From: Pseudovibrio japonicus
GTDB lineage: Bacteria; Pseudomonadota; Alphaproteobacteria; Rhizobiales; Stappiaceae
Direction of reading: 5' to 3'
Assembly (NCBI RefSeq): GCF_014651595.1
Contig: NZ_BMXE01000008.1
Coordinates: forward strand, 124,001-188,000
DNA: 64,000 nt
In this document: positions 42,904-51,272 of the stretch, piece after piece
Numbering within the stretch: position 1 is the first letter of the stretch
Layout: every line of letters starts with the position of its first letter
Notes under the pieces: generated by a model
Databases searched by the model: none
Told to the model about the DNA's origin: nothing
What the model saw: only the letters and a program-made list of their open reading frames with translations
Program-made: the position numbers and the translations under genes

Positions 42904-43329
42904 ATGGTGCATCCATTCCATCTGGCATTTCCGATTGATGATCTGGAACAGACCAAAGCGTTCTACATGGGCGTGCTTGGATGCAAGCAAGGCCGCGAGC
43001 TTGAAGGCAAGTGGGTCGATTTTGACCTGTTTGGACACCAGATGTCCGCACACCTTCGCAAAAAATCACAGGCCCAGCTTGATGACACAGGTTTTGTGGA
43101 TGGCGATGCCGTTCCTATCCCTCATTTTGGCGTTGTGTTGCCAATGGAGGAATGGAGGTCTCTGGCGGACCGCCTGAAAGCACAGGACGGAATTGAATGG
43201 CTGCTGGAACCCAAGATCAGGTTTGAAGGGCAGCCGGGAGAACAGGGAACATTCTTTATTAAAGATCCCTCGGGCAATGCTCTTGAATTTAAAGCCTTCG
43301 CCAGTGATGCTGATATCTTTGCCACCTGA
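42904..43329 (+). CDS. VOC family (glyoxalase/dioxygenase-like) protein
   Basis: This 141-residue protein has the vicinal oxygen chelate fold: N-terminal HPFHLAFPIDDLEQTKAFYMGVLGC and C-terminal FFIKDPSGNALEFKAF, with metal-type residues His (HLAF), His (PHFGVV) and Glu (LEFK) in the normal places. The GEGG-type substrate is unknown; similar proteins are annotated as glyoxalase-like. ATG at 42904 has GCGAGG upstream and is preferred over the ATG at 42868. It is 10 bp before the nitrilase gene, so both form one operon facing the LysR gene. Confidence 0.87.
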   Translation: MVHPFHLAFPIDDLEQTKAFYMGVLGCKQGRELEGKWVDFDLFGHQMSAHLRKKSQAQLDDTGFVDGDAVPIPHFGVVLPMEEWRSLADRLKAQDGIEWLLEPKIRFEGQPGEQGTFFIKDPSGNALEFKAFASDADIFAT

Positions 43330-43339
43330 GTAGAGCTAG

Positions 43340-44338
43340 ATGGAAATTTTAGAAGCAAACCACACAACACAGAACACCGCTGAAACCGACCGGATCAAGG
43401 TCGCTCTGGCCCAGATTGCTCCGGTCTGGATGAAACGGGACGCAACGCTGAAAAAGGTGGCGGACGCCGTTGAGCTGGCAGGCAAGCAGGGCTGTCAGCT
43501 TGTTACATTCGGCGAAGCTCTGGTGCCGGGTTATCCGTTTTGGATTGAACGAACCGATGGCGCGCGCTTCAATGACCCGAAGCAAAAAGCATTTTACGCC
43601 GAGTACCTCGAACAAGGCGTGGTCATTGAAGACGGTCACCTCGATGGCATCTGTGCCATCGCGAAAAAACACAGCATCGCCGTCTATCTCGGCGTGATGG
43701 AACGGGCCTCAAACAGAAGTGGTCATAGCCTTTACTGCACACTGGTTTACATTGACCAGAACGGCGAGATCGGTTCAACCCATCGCAAATTGCAACCCAC
43801 CTACGAAGAGCGCCTTGCATGGGCACCGGGCGATGGCAACGGCTTTCGCGTCCATCCGCTGGGCCGTTTCAAGGTTGGCGGCCTCAACTGCTTCGAAAAC
43901 TGGATGCCTCTGTCCCGTGCCGCTTTGTATGCGCAGGGAGAAGACCTCCACGTTGCCGTTTGGCCGGGCGGTCTGCACAACACCGAAGACACAACACGCT
44001 TTGTCGCTAAAGAAAGCAGAAGCTATGTGATTTCAGTGTCCGGCCTCATGCGCCCCGCAGACTTACCGCAGGACACTTTGGAACGGGCAGAGATCCTCGA
44101 AAATAGTGGAGACTTCCTCGCAAACGGTGGCTCATGCATCTCTGCTCCTGATGGGTCCTGGGTGGTTGAGCCGCAGGTCGGCAACGAGGTCTTGATTACT
44201 GCCGAGCTGGACCATGCTGTGGTGCGCGGCGAGCGTCAAAACTTTGACCCAACCGGCCACTACAGTCGCCCGGATGTGACACGTCTGGTTGTGGATCGCA
44301 AACGTCAGCAGATCGCAGATTTCATCGAGGATGAATGA
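43340..44338 (+). CDS. Nitrilase / carbon-nitrogen hydrolase
   Basis: This 332-residue enzyme of the nitrilase superfamily has the complete catalytic triad: E59 (TFGEALVPGYPFW), K150 (THRKLQPTYEER) and C184 (GGLNCFENWMPL). Length and the VPGYPFW and C-x-E-N-x-M-P-L motifs place it in branch 1, true nitrilases that turn nitriles into carboxylic acids, or the related cyanide/aryl nitrilases. It is co-transcribed with the VOC gene and probably under LysR control. A broken copy of its C-terminus follows. Confidence 0.92.
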   Translation: MEILEANHTTQNTAETDRIKVALAQIAPVWMKRDATLKKVADAVELAGKQGCQLVTFGEALVPGYPFWIERTDGARFNDPKQKAFYAEYLEQGVVIEDGHLDGICAIAKKHSIAVYLGVMERASNRSGHSLYCTLVYIDQNGEIGSTHRKLQPTYEERLAWAPGDGNGFRVHPLGRFKVGGLNCFENWMPLSRAALYAQGEDLHVAVWPGGLHNTEDTTRFVAKESRSYVISVSGLMRPADLPQDTLERAEILENSGDFLANGGSCISAPDGSWVVEPQVGNEVLITAELDHAVVRGERQNFDPTGHYSRPDVTRLVVDRKRQQIADFIEDE

Positions 44339-44419
44339 AACTAAGCACTCAAGCAGGTTTGCTGGGTCAGGGGGCCGCGTAGCTTTGGATGTATTTCCCA
44401 AAAACTTCAGGAATGTTGC

Positions 44420-44725
44420 GTGCTAACCAGCGACATGCGTGCCTCCGACTTTCCTGAGGGAACGCCGGAGCTGGTCGAAATCCTTGCAAACAGCGAGGAC
44501 TTGGTTGCTGACGGAGGCTCGTGCATCGCCGCGCCGGACTGGTCATGGGTGGTCGAGCCACAAGTTGGCAAAGAGCTTCTGATTATAGCTGAACTGGATT
44601 ACGCCATGGTGCGCGCCGACTGCCAACTGCTTGACTCAACGGGTCACTACAGCCGCCCGGATGTAACCCGTCTCGTCGTCAATCGAAAAAGCCAGCAGCT
44701 TGCTGATTTTGTCGACTCTGAATAA
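44420..44725 (+). pseudogene. Nitrilase C-terminal remnant
   Basis: A 101-codon open stretch aligns without gaps with the last ~97 residues of the nitrilase just upstream: MRASDFPEGTPELVEIL matches MRPADLPQDTLERAEIL, and GGSCIAAPDWSWVVEPQVG and STGHYSRPDVTRLVV match almost exactly; about two thirds of positions are identical by eye. The catalytic Glu, Lys and Cys are all absent because the first two thirds are missing. It looks like what is left of a second, diverged nitrilase gene after deletion. No good ribosome site precedes the nominal GTG start. Confidence 0.82.
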
Positions 44726-44811
44726 AACGAATTACGATAATTGAAAGAATACAACGTGATCTGAGGAGCGGGGGTCAGCTTTGAGGGTCATGCTCAAAAA
44801 TGGGGTGCCGT

Positions 44812-45756
44812 ATGAATTTGGTCTTGTCTCTCACAAACGTCAACGAAGCAGAGTGGATTGATCGACTGCGAGCACTCCTTCCCAATCGCAAAATAGAGAG
44901 CTGGAAGAATGGCGTGTCTGACCCGGAAAAGGTGGACTATCTCTTCGCTTGGAAACCAGACCCCGACGTCTTTGCGGCCCTTCCAAACCTGAAGGTGATC
45001 TTTTCGCTGGGCGCAGGCGTTGACCACCTGACCTCACTGCCACAGCTGCCCCACCTTCCGCTCGTGCGCATTGTTGACGCTGATCTCACCAGCCGCATGA
45101 CCGAGTGGGTTGTCTTTCAGACACTCTTTCACCATCGCGACCACCTCATGTATGCTGCTCAGCAGGAAGCCAGTGTCTGGAAAGACCACAAGCAGCCGGC
45201 TGCCAAAGAGGTGCGCGTCGGCGTTCTTGGACTAGGCGAGCTGGGCCTGAGTTCTGCAAAAGCGCTCAAATCTTTGGGCTTTGATGTTGCTGGCTGGTCG
45301 CGCACGCCCAAGAATGTATTGGGAGTTCAAAGCTTCTTTGGAGACAGCCATCTTGATGACTTCCTTAAGCGCACAGATATTTTGATCAACCTCCTGCCAT
45401 CTACGCCAGCAACGCAAAAGCTGGTGAATGCAGAACGCCTGGCCTTGCTGCCACAATCAGGTGCGTTGGGCGGCCCGGTCTACATCAACGCCGGACGCGG
45501 GGCGACACAGGACGAGGCAGCAATTGATGCCGCTTTGACATCCGGTCAGCTTAAAGGGGCCAGCCTTGATGTGTTTGAGGTTGAACCCCTGCCGCAAACC
45601 AGCCCGCTCTGGAAGCACAAAAACTGCATTATAACCCCGCATGTCGCCGCACCGAGCGACCCGCAAGCGCTCTCCGAGTATGTCGCCCGGCAGATCAAGA
45701 GGTTTGAACAGGGCGAACCGCTTGAAAATCTGGTTGATCTGGAAGTCGGGTACTAG
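44812..45756 (+). CDS. D-2-hydroxyacid dehydrogenase (glyoxylate/hydroxypyruvate reductase A-like)
   Basis: This 314-residue NAD(P)H-dependent reductase has the Rossmann motif GVLGLGELGLSSAKAL with a basic residue afterwards (GWSRTPKN), suggesting NADPH. Catalytic residues of the family are visible: Arg in YINAGRGATQDEAAI, Glu in DVFEVEPLP, His in NCIITPHVAA. The layout follows GhrA (YcdW), which reduces glyoxylate and hydroxypyruvate. ATG at 44812 was chosen over one at 44800. It follows the nitrilase remnant and may or may not belong to that operon. Confidence 0.88.
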   Translation: MNLVLSLTNVNEAEWIDRLRALLPNRKIESWKNGVSDPEKVDYLFAWKPDPDVFAALPNLKVIFSLGAGVDHLTSLPQLPHLPLVRIVDADLTSRMTEWVVFQTLFHHRDHLMYAAQQEASVWKDHKQPAAKEVRVGVLGLGELGLSSAKALKSLGFDVAGWSRTPKNVLGVQSFFGDSHLDDFLKRTDILINLLPSTPATQKLVNAERLALLPQSGALGGPVYINAGRGATQDEAAIDAALTSGQLKGASLDVFEVEPLPQTSPLWKHKNCIITPHVAAPSDPQALSEYVARQIKRFEQGEPLENLVDLEVGY

Positions 45757-45886
45757 GCTACCCGTTTCTTGATGAAACCTTAGAGCGCTGCACCAAATAC
45801 GCGAAGAAGTTGAGTGCACCGCTCAATCTAAGATTTAGCCGCGAAGAGTAGCATCCGACGCAACGATAACAATAAGTTGTGTTTCG

Positions 45887-46102
45887 ATGCTCTCTTTACT
45901 TAAAGGCTTGCTCCAGCGAGACGTGGGCAACGCAAGCGTTGAGTTCGGCCTCATCTCCGGGCTCGTCGCCCTGACTATTCTGGCCATGGTATCCGCCCCA
46001 AAACTCAGTGATGCTGACTTTCTGCCCGCCAGTGAAAAAGCGCAGCCATCTGAAACGAAGCCAAAACTGCAATTGTGGGAATTGGTGAAACCAACCAATT
46101 AA
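45887..46102 (+). CDS. flp: Flp-type IVb pilin
   Basis: This 71-residue protein has the Flp pilin layout: a short basic leader (MLSLLKGLLQRDVG), the prepilin cleavage site G/NASVEF with Glu at mature +5 and Phe where Tyr is common, a hydrophobic helix (GLISGLVALTILAMVSA) and a polar tail that is longer than usual. It lies 108 bp before cpaA, the prepilin peptidase gene, as in most tad loci. I see no strong ribosome binding site, so expression level is uncertain. Confidence 0.78.
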   Translation: MLSLLKGLLQRDVGNASVEFGLISGLVALTILAMVSAPKLSDADFLPASEKAQPSETKPKLQLWELVKPTN

Positions 46103-46166
46103 AATTGTAAATAAACGGGATTTCGCGAGACAAAACGATCGAGCGTTAAGGGCTTCTTTGCAAATA

Positions 46167-46201
46167 CCCCTGCAAAACCGTAGGACGGTACGAGCAGGGG
46201 A
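46167..46201 (+). promoter_or_regulatory. RNA hairpin overlapping the cpaA ribosome binding site
   Basis: CCCCTG (46167-46172) pairs with CAGGGG (46195-46200), and inside it ACCGT pairs with ACGGT around an AGG loop. The 3' arm contains the AGGGGAG ribosome binding site 9-10 nt before the cpaA ATG, so the folded leader would hide it. It may be a translational switch or just a structured flp 3' end. Confidence 0.45.
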
Positions 46202-46210
46202 GATCACCAC

Positions 46211-46723
46211 ATGATTGCAAATGGGTTATTGATCATATTTCCATTGCTGCTCGCAATCGCTGCCTTTTTCGATCTCTTCACCATGAGGATCCCCAACAAG
46301 ATAAACTTGGCGATTGCTGTGGCATTTGTTGGACTGGCAGTACTGTTGCAACTGCCAATGGAGCAGATCGGCCTAAGCTTCGCCCTCGGGTTCGGCGTCA
46401 TGGTCATTGGCTTTGGCCTGTTTGCTCTGGGTGTCATGGGCGGTGGTGATGTGAAGTTTCTGGCCGCAATCTCACTCTGGTTCGGCCTCTCCGTTAATAT
46501 GCTGGAGTTCATACTGCTCACCAGCGTCTACGGCGGCTTGTTAACGCTGGTCATTCTGGGGCTGCGCAAGGTGCCATACTTCCCGCAGTTCATGCATGGA
46601 CAGCATTGGCTCTTGAAGCTGCACGATAAAGAGACCGGTGTTCCCTATGGAATTGCAATCGCTATCGCAGGAATTCAGGTCTACCCAAACACGCTCTGGT
46701 TCGCCCAGATCCCAACACTGTAG
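46211..46723 (+). CDS. cpaA: Prepilin peptidase CpaA/TadV
   Basis: This 170-residue aspartic membrane protease cleaves Flp-type prepilins. The two catalytic Asp residues lie in FFDLFTMRIPNK and MGGGDVKFLAA (the GxGD motif). Five to six hydrophobic helices are present; the N-terminal methylase domain of larger prepilin peptidases is missing, as normal for TadV. It follows flp and precedes the rest of the pilus genes after a 228-bp gap. Confidence 0.93.
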   Translation: MIANGLLIIFPLLLAIAAFFDLFTMRIPNKINLAIAVAFVGLAVLLQLPMEQIGLSFALGFGVMVIGFGLFALGVMGGGDVKFLAAISLWFGLSVNMLEFILLTSVYGGLLTLVILGLRKVPYFPQFMHGQHWLLKLHDKETGVPYGIAIAIAGIQVYPNTLWFAQIPTL

Positions 46724-46951
46724 CGTGCGTCGAAACAGTTCTTAGGAAAGTATTAAGGTTTTGAATTAGTGGAGCTTCACTGGTTCTAACCTATTGCTCT
46801 TCATGATTAATCCGCGTTCTTCTTCTGTGAAGATAAGTAAAAAATACAATTAGATAGATGCTACGGAATATTAACTATGTCTTGACCATTTTTGTTCAAA
46901 TTAGAGTTAACGAATACTGCATAGCTAAATCTCTCAGAGGGTGGGTGCCAC

Positions 46952-47731
46952 ATGAAGGCCTCCAGATTAATAGTCTTAATTATCGCATTAGGTGCCGGTG
47001 GATTGGCCGCTTGGCTGAACCTGTCGTCAGGTTCCCGTGATCAGACACCAACAATCGTCGTGCAGGAACAGGAAATCCCATCCCTTGAGATTCTAGTAGC
47101 AGCAAAGGCCCTCAAAGTTGGCACTGCACTTACAGAAGGTGATTTGACCTGGTCAAAGTGGCCGGAAGAGTCCGTAACCGAAGGCATCATCCTGCGCGGC
47201 GCAAATCCGCAGGCAGATCAGGAATTCTTGGGACAGATCGTCAAAGCAGAGATGTTCGGCGGCGAACCAATCCGTACAGAACGCCTGATCGATACCGATA
47301 AGGGATTCCTTGCCGCGATCCTCCCAAAAGGCAAGCGCGCCATCGCAGTGCCTGTAGACGCAGTAACCACAGCCGGTGGTTTCATTCTGCCCGGCGACAA
47401 AGTTGACGTCCTGATCAGTATGCAGGGCAAGAAACGTGACGATGGGATCATCAGCGAGACGCTCCTTGAGAATATCAGGGTGCTTGCGATTGACACCACA
47501 ACAGCCTCTGAAAACAGCAAGAAGGCCATGTCGCCAGATCACACGGCCACGCTGGAGTTATTGCCCCATGAAGCGGAGACGATCGCCCGCGCAACCCAGA
47601 TGGGGACGCTTTCACTCTCTTTGCGCAGCGCTGCCGATTCCGAGGATGGGCTAAAGCAGCCACCGCGTGTCAAAGGCGGCGTCAAATTTGTGAAGTACGG
47701 GATCTCATCCCAGTCTATTAACGGGAATTAG
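46952..47731 (+). CDS. cpaB: Pilus assembly protein CpaB/RcpC
   Basis: This 259-residue protein has an N-terminal membrane segment (about 4-22), a SAF domain (about 45-110, LVAAKALKVGTALTEGDLTW) and the RcpC C-terminal domain (GKRAIAVPVDAVTTAGGFILPGDKVDVLIS). CpaB stabilises the outer membrane secretin and may bind peptidoglycan. A GGGTGGG site lies upstream of the ATG. It starts the main pilus operon and is 10 bp from cpaC. Confidence 0.94.
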   Translation: MKASRLIVLIIALGAGGLAAWLNLSSGSRDQTPTIVVQEQEIPSLEILVAAKALKVGTALTEGDLTWSKWPEESVTEGIILRGANPQADQEFLGQIVKAEMFGGEPIRTERLIDTDKGFLAAILPKGKRAIAVPVDAVTTAGGFILPGDKVDVLISMQGKKRDDGIISETLLENIRVLAIDTTTASENSKKAMSPDHTATLELLPHEAETIARATQMGTLSLSLRSAADSEDGLKQPPRVKGGVKFVKYGISSQSINGN

Positions 47732-47741
47732 TAGGTAAACT

Positions 47742-49193
47742 ATGATTTTTCTTCGACAATTTAGTCCGATGAGAGGTTTACCGAAGGGCACACGCTTTGG
47801 CAAAACTCTCCTGAGCTTAGGTCTGCTCTTGGGTTTGGCATTGGGCGTGCCGGGCGCTGGACTGGCGCAAAGCAATTTTGAAGCAACTGTTGAAGTGACG
47901 GCACAGCACAGTGGTCAGGTCCGCCAGCTCAATGTTGGAAAAGGCCGTTCGATTGTTCTGAACACCAACGAAGAAGTACGTGATGTATTGGTCTCCAATC
48001 CGAACATCGCAGATGCTGTCGTTCGCACCAGAAATCGTGTGTTTGTATTTGGCAACGACATCGGTCAGGCATCTCTTGTCCTGTTCGGCAACGGTGGGCG
48101 CCAACTGGCCTCATTCAACTTGAGTGTGCAGCCTGACCCATCCGGCCTCGTTAAAATGCTGGCACGCCTGCTCCCCAACTCGGCCATTAATGCAGATATC
48201 GTAAATGAGAGCGTTGTGCTGTCCGGCACTGCAGTCTCGGCGCTGGAGGCACAGCAAGCCTATGACATTGCACTAAAATTTGTCGGGAACGATGATAAGA
48301 AGATCGTAAACACGATTGCCGTCGCCGAAAAGGATCAAGTCCAGCTAAAGGTAACCGTCGCCGAAGTTGAGCGCACCACAATCAAACAGCTCGGAGTGAA
48401 CCTGCAAGGCTCAATCAAAATCGGCGCGCTTGATGCCAACTTCAATACCGCACCAGCGTTTAACACCAATCCATCGGTTGTGAATGCGGGAAGTTTAGCA
48501 GGTAAGTTCCTCTTCGGTGAAGGGTCGATCACACCCACCATCAAAGCGCTCGAGCGCGAAGGCGTTATGCGCACACTGGCAGAGCCAACCCTTGTTGCTG
48601 TTTCCGGTGAGAATGCCAGTTTCCTGGCAGGTGGCGAGTTCCCGATCCCGGTTGCTTATGAAGACAACAAGGTAAGTCTGGAGTTCAAACCATTCGGTGT
48701 TGGACTGGATTTTACGCCGGTTGTCTTGTCAGAAGGCCGCATCAAACTAAGAGTCAAAACCGAAGTCAGTGAACTGAGCTCTGAAGGCGCGGTGAGTATT
48801 GCAGGAGCCATTGCCGTCTCCGCCCTTAAGGTCCGGCGGGCGGAATCCGTTCTTGAGCTTCCCTCCGGCGGCACCTTGGTCATGGCAGGCCTATTGAAGC
48901 AGAACTACGGGCAGGAGGTTGATGGCATTCCAGGACTGAAGAACGTCCCCATTCTGGGAACAATGTTCAAAAGCCGCGATTACATCAACCGTCAGACTGA
49001 GCTTGTCATCTTTGTAACCCCGTATGTCGTGAAGCCCATTGCCCGCTCTCAGGTTACCCGCCCCGACGATAATTTTGCCGCGCCAAGTGACCAGTCAACA
49101 ATCTTTCTCAACCAGCTGAGCCGGATATACAGAGCAACCGATGCGCCTGTTAAGGGAACCTATCACGGCAAAGTCGGCTACATCTATGAGTGA
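47742..49193 (+). CDS. cpaC: Pilus secretin CpaC/RcpA
   Basis: This 483-residue outer-membrane secretin forms the exit pore of the Flp pilus. A signal peptide (about 1-42) ends near GLAQS. The pilus assembly N-terminal domain (about 55-120; GKGRSIVLNTNEEVRDVLV) and a BON-like domain precede the C-terminal secretin domain (about 230-460), with VPILGTMFKSRDYINRQTEL as the usual C-terminal motif. Coupled with cpaD, whose open frame overlaps the cpaC stop. Confidence 0.95.
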   Translation: MIFLRQFSPMRGLPKGTRFGKTLLSLGLLLGLALGVPGAGLAQSNFEATVEVTAQHSGQVRQLNVGKGRSIVLNTNEEVRDVLVSNPNIADAVVRTRNRVFVFGNDIGQASLVLFGNGGRQLASFNLSVQPDPSGLVKMLARLLPNSAINADIVNESVVLSGTAVSALEAQQAYDIALKFVGNDDKKIVNTIAVAEKDQVQLKVTVAEVERTTIKQLGVNLQGSIKIGALDANFNTAPAFNTNPSVVNAGSLAGKFLFGEGSITPTIKALEREGVMRTLAEPTLVAVSGENASFLAGGEFPIPVAYEDNKVSLEFKPFGVGLDFTPVVLSEGRIKLRVKTEVSELSSEGAVSIAGAIAVSALKVRRAESVLELPSGGTLVMAGLLKQNYGQEVDGIPGLKNVPILGTMFKSRDYINRQTELVIFVTPYVVKPIARSQVTRPDDNFAAPSDQSTIFLNQLSRIYRATDAPVKGTYHGKVGYIYE

Positions 49194-49204
49194 GGATAAA
49201 TGAA

Positions 49205-49939
49205 ATGCAAAGACCATTCTCACCTGTGATGAAATGTAGAACACCGCTGAAGAACGCACTAATTCTGGCGGGCGCTGTCCTCCTGCTTGCTGCTTGTAAA
49301 TCTCAACCATCCTACGTCGATGAGTATTCACTCGCCGACTTTGATTATCGCAAGCGCCATCCAATTGTTATCTCAGAAGTTCCTGACAACTTTGACATCC
49401 CTGTTGCAGGGGACATGCGAAATCTCAACGGTTCCATGAAAACAGCCATATCCGCGTTTGGGCAGGAGGCAAAAACCGACGGTAACGGGTTTGTGGAGGT
49501 CCTTGTCCCATCCGGGTCTGCCAATGAGGCTGCCGTAAGAGCCATCTCGCCTCATATCCGCACCGCGCTGAGAAGCGGCGGGGTCGGCCATGATCGTATC
49601 ATTATGCGCACCTATCCGGTCTCGGATCTAAGTGCATCTGCACCGGTGCGCCTGTCATTCATGCGGGTCAAAGGCGTTGTTCGTGATTGCGGCAACTGGC
49701 CGGATGCTATGAGGGGTGATGAGCGGAACCGTGATTATTACAACTTCGGCTGCGCCACTCAGGCCAACTTGGCAGCAATGGTGGCCAACCCAACAGATCT
49801 GCTACGTCCGCGTCCAATGGGTCCAGGTGACCCGGCCCGGACCAACGAAATTCTGGCGCGGAGCAGGGCGGGCGAAATTACTGCAGGTCAATACGAAACC
49901 GGCGTTGGCGCAGACGTGTCTTCGGTTGCTCAGAACTAG
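49205..49939 (+). CDS. cpaD: Pilus lipoprotein CpaD
   Basis: About 244 residues with a lipoprotein signal: hydrophobic core ILAGAVLLLAAC with lipobox LAAC and Cys acylation site (about residue 31). CpaD helps place or stabilise the secretin in the outer membrane. FDYRKRHPIVISE and the C-terminal NFGCATQANLAAMVANP segment are family marks. ATG at 49205 was chosen over a GTG at 49190; GAGGA sits ahead of it. Confidence 0.92.
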   Translation: MQRPFSPVMKCRTPLKNALILAGAVLLLAACKSQPSYVDEYSLADFDYRKRHPIVISEVPDNFDIPVAGDMRNLNGSMKTAISAFGQEAKTDGNGFVEVLVPSGSANEAAVRAISPHIRTALRSGGVGHDRIIMRTYPVSDLSASAPVRLSFMRVKGVVRDCGNWPDAMRGDERNRDYYNFGCATQANLAAMVANPTDLLRPRPMGPGDPARTNEILARSRAGEITAGQYETGVGADVSSVAQN

Positions 49940-49950
49940 TGGGATAATAA

Positions 49951-51231
49951 ATGAGCGATTTTGCATATTCTGGTTCAGATCAGGCCAAACAAATTGGCAC
50001 CTCCGGTCAGCTGCCGACCTCTGAATTTCAGTTCGTGAATATTCCACGTATTTCGGTACAGGCTTTTTGCTTGGAAGCAAGAACCTCGGAAACGATCCAG
50101 AATGCGAGTTTGGATCGTCGTATGGCACGAACTCACACGATGGTGCAGCAAGGCGGCGTTGCCGCTGCCATCGCGACATTTCAAAGCGCTGCCACGCCAA
50201 ATCTTTTGATCGTGGAATCTTTGTCCAGCGCACAAGAGATGATTGAAGAACTCGATCAGCTCGCCGAAGTTTGTGATGCCGGCACCAATGTCTTGGTCAT
50301 CGGGCGCGTTAATGATGTGAACCTGTATCGGGCGCTCATCAACCGCGGCGTTGGGGAATACATTGTCGGACCAATCGACACCGCGCAGCTTATCAATACG
50401 ATAGGGCAGTTTTATTCGGACACGGACGCCGAACCCTTTGGACGCACCATTGCCGTCATAGGCGCAAAGGGCGGAAGTGGAGCGTCATCTGTCGCTCACA
50501 ACCTGTCATGGTCTATTGCGAAGACACTGGAAAGTGACGTCGCAATTGCCGATTTGGATCTTCCATTCGGGACTGCCGGTCTGGATTTCAATCAGGACCC
50601 ATTGCAAGGGGTTCTGGAAGCAATCGCGTCACCCGAACGCCTCGATGACACCTTACTTGATCGTTTGCTCGCCAAATGCAGTGACCGGCTGAGCTTGCTG
50701 GCAGCACCGGCCACGCTTGATCAGACCTATGACTTTGAAACCGATAAGTTCGATCAGCTGATCGAGGTCATGCGAAAGGGAACTCCAACCGTTGTGCTTG
50801 ATGTGCCCCATACGTGGAACGGGTGGGTCCGCCATCTTCTTGCAAACGTAGATGAAGTCCTGATCGTGGCCGAGCCGGATCTGGCCAACCTACGAAATGC
50901 AAAAAACCTTGTTGATAGCATTGCCCAGCTTCGCCCCAACGATGCAAAACCATTTCTGGTTCTGAACAAAGTCGGCATGTCCAAACGCCCTGAAATTAAG
51001 GTGGACGAGTTCAGTAAGGCGCTGGAGGTCGTCTCGTTGGCTGCACTGCCATTTGAGCCTGCCTTGTTCGGGACAGCCTCGAACAATGGGCAAATGATCG
51101 CGGAGTTTGACAGCAAGCATGCTGTTGCCTCGATGTTTGAAGAGATCGCGGCCAAGGTAACCGGCAAGGCCGAAACACGAAAAAAGAGCAAGTCGCTCAT
51201 CGCATCACTGATTAAGAAAGTCCGCAAATAG
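49951..51231 (+). CDS. cpaE: Pilus assembly ATPase-like CpaE/TadZ
   Basis: This 426-residue ParA/MinD-like protein localises the pilus machine to the pole. A receiver-like domain (about 65-150) precedes the ATPase domain with deviant Walker A KGGSGASSVAHNL (about 174-186). The usual GKGGxGKT Lys is changed to Ala-Ser here, as is typical of TadZ-type proteins. Located 11 bp after cpaD and before cpaF. Confidence 0.93.
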   Translation: MSDFAYSGSDQAKQIGTSGQLPTSEFQFVNIPRISVQAFCLEARTSETIQNASLDRRMARTHTMVQQGGVAAAIATFQSAATPNLLIVESLSSAQEMIEELDQLAEVCDAGTNVLVIGRVNDVNLYRALINRGVGEYIVGPIDTAQLINTIGQFYSDTDAEPFGRTIAVIGAKGGSGASSVAHNLSWSIAKTLESDVAIADLDLPFGTAGLDFNQDPLQGVLEAIASPERLDDTLLDRLLAKCSDRLSLLAAPATLDQTYDFETDKFDQLIEVMRKGTPTVVLDVPHTWNGWVRHLLANVDEVLIVAEPDLANLRNAKNLVDSIAQLRPNDAKPFLVLNKVGMSKRPEIKVDEFSKALEVVSLAALPFEPALFGTASNNGQMIAEFDSKHAVASMFEEIAAKVTGKAETRKKSKSLIASLIKKVRK

Positions 51232-51272
51232 TCCTCTGGCTGATTTTGTGCTGATTTCAAAGGCGGAAGAAT

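Noticed and set aside
46724-46951. Possible CtrA sites between cpaA and cpaB
   Set aside because: Several TTAA-containing stretches occur, but none has the TTAA-N7-TTAA spacing.
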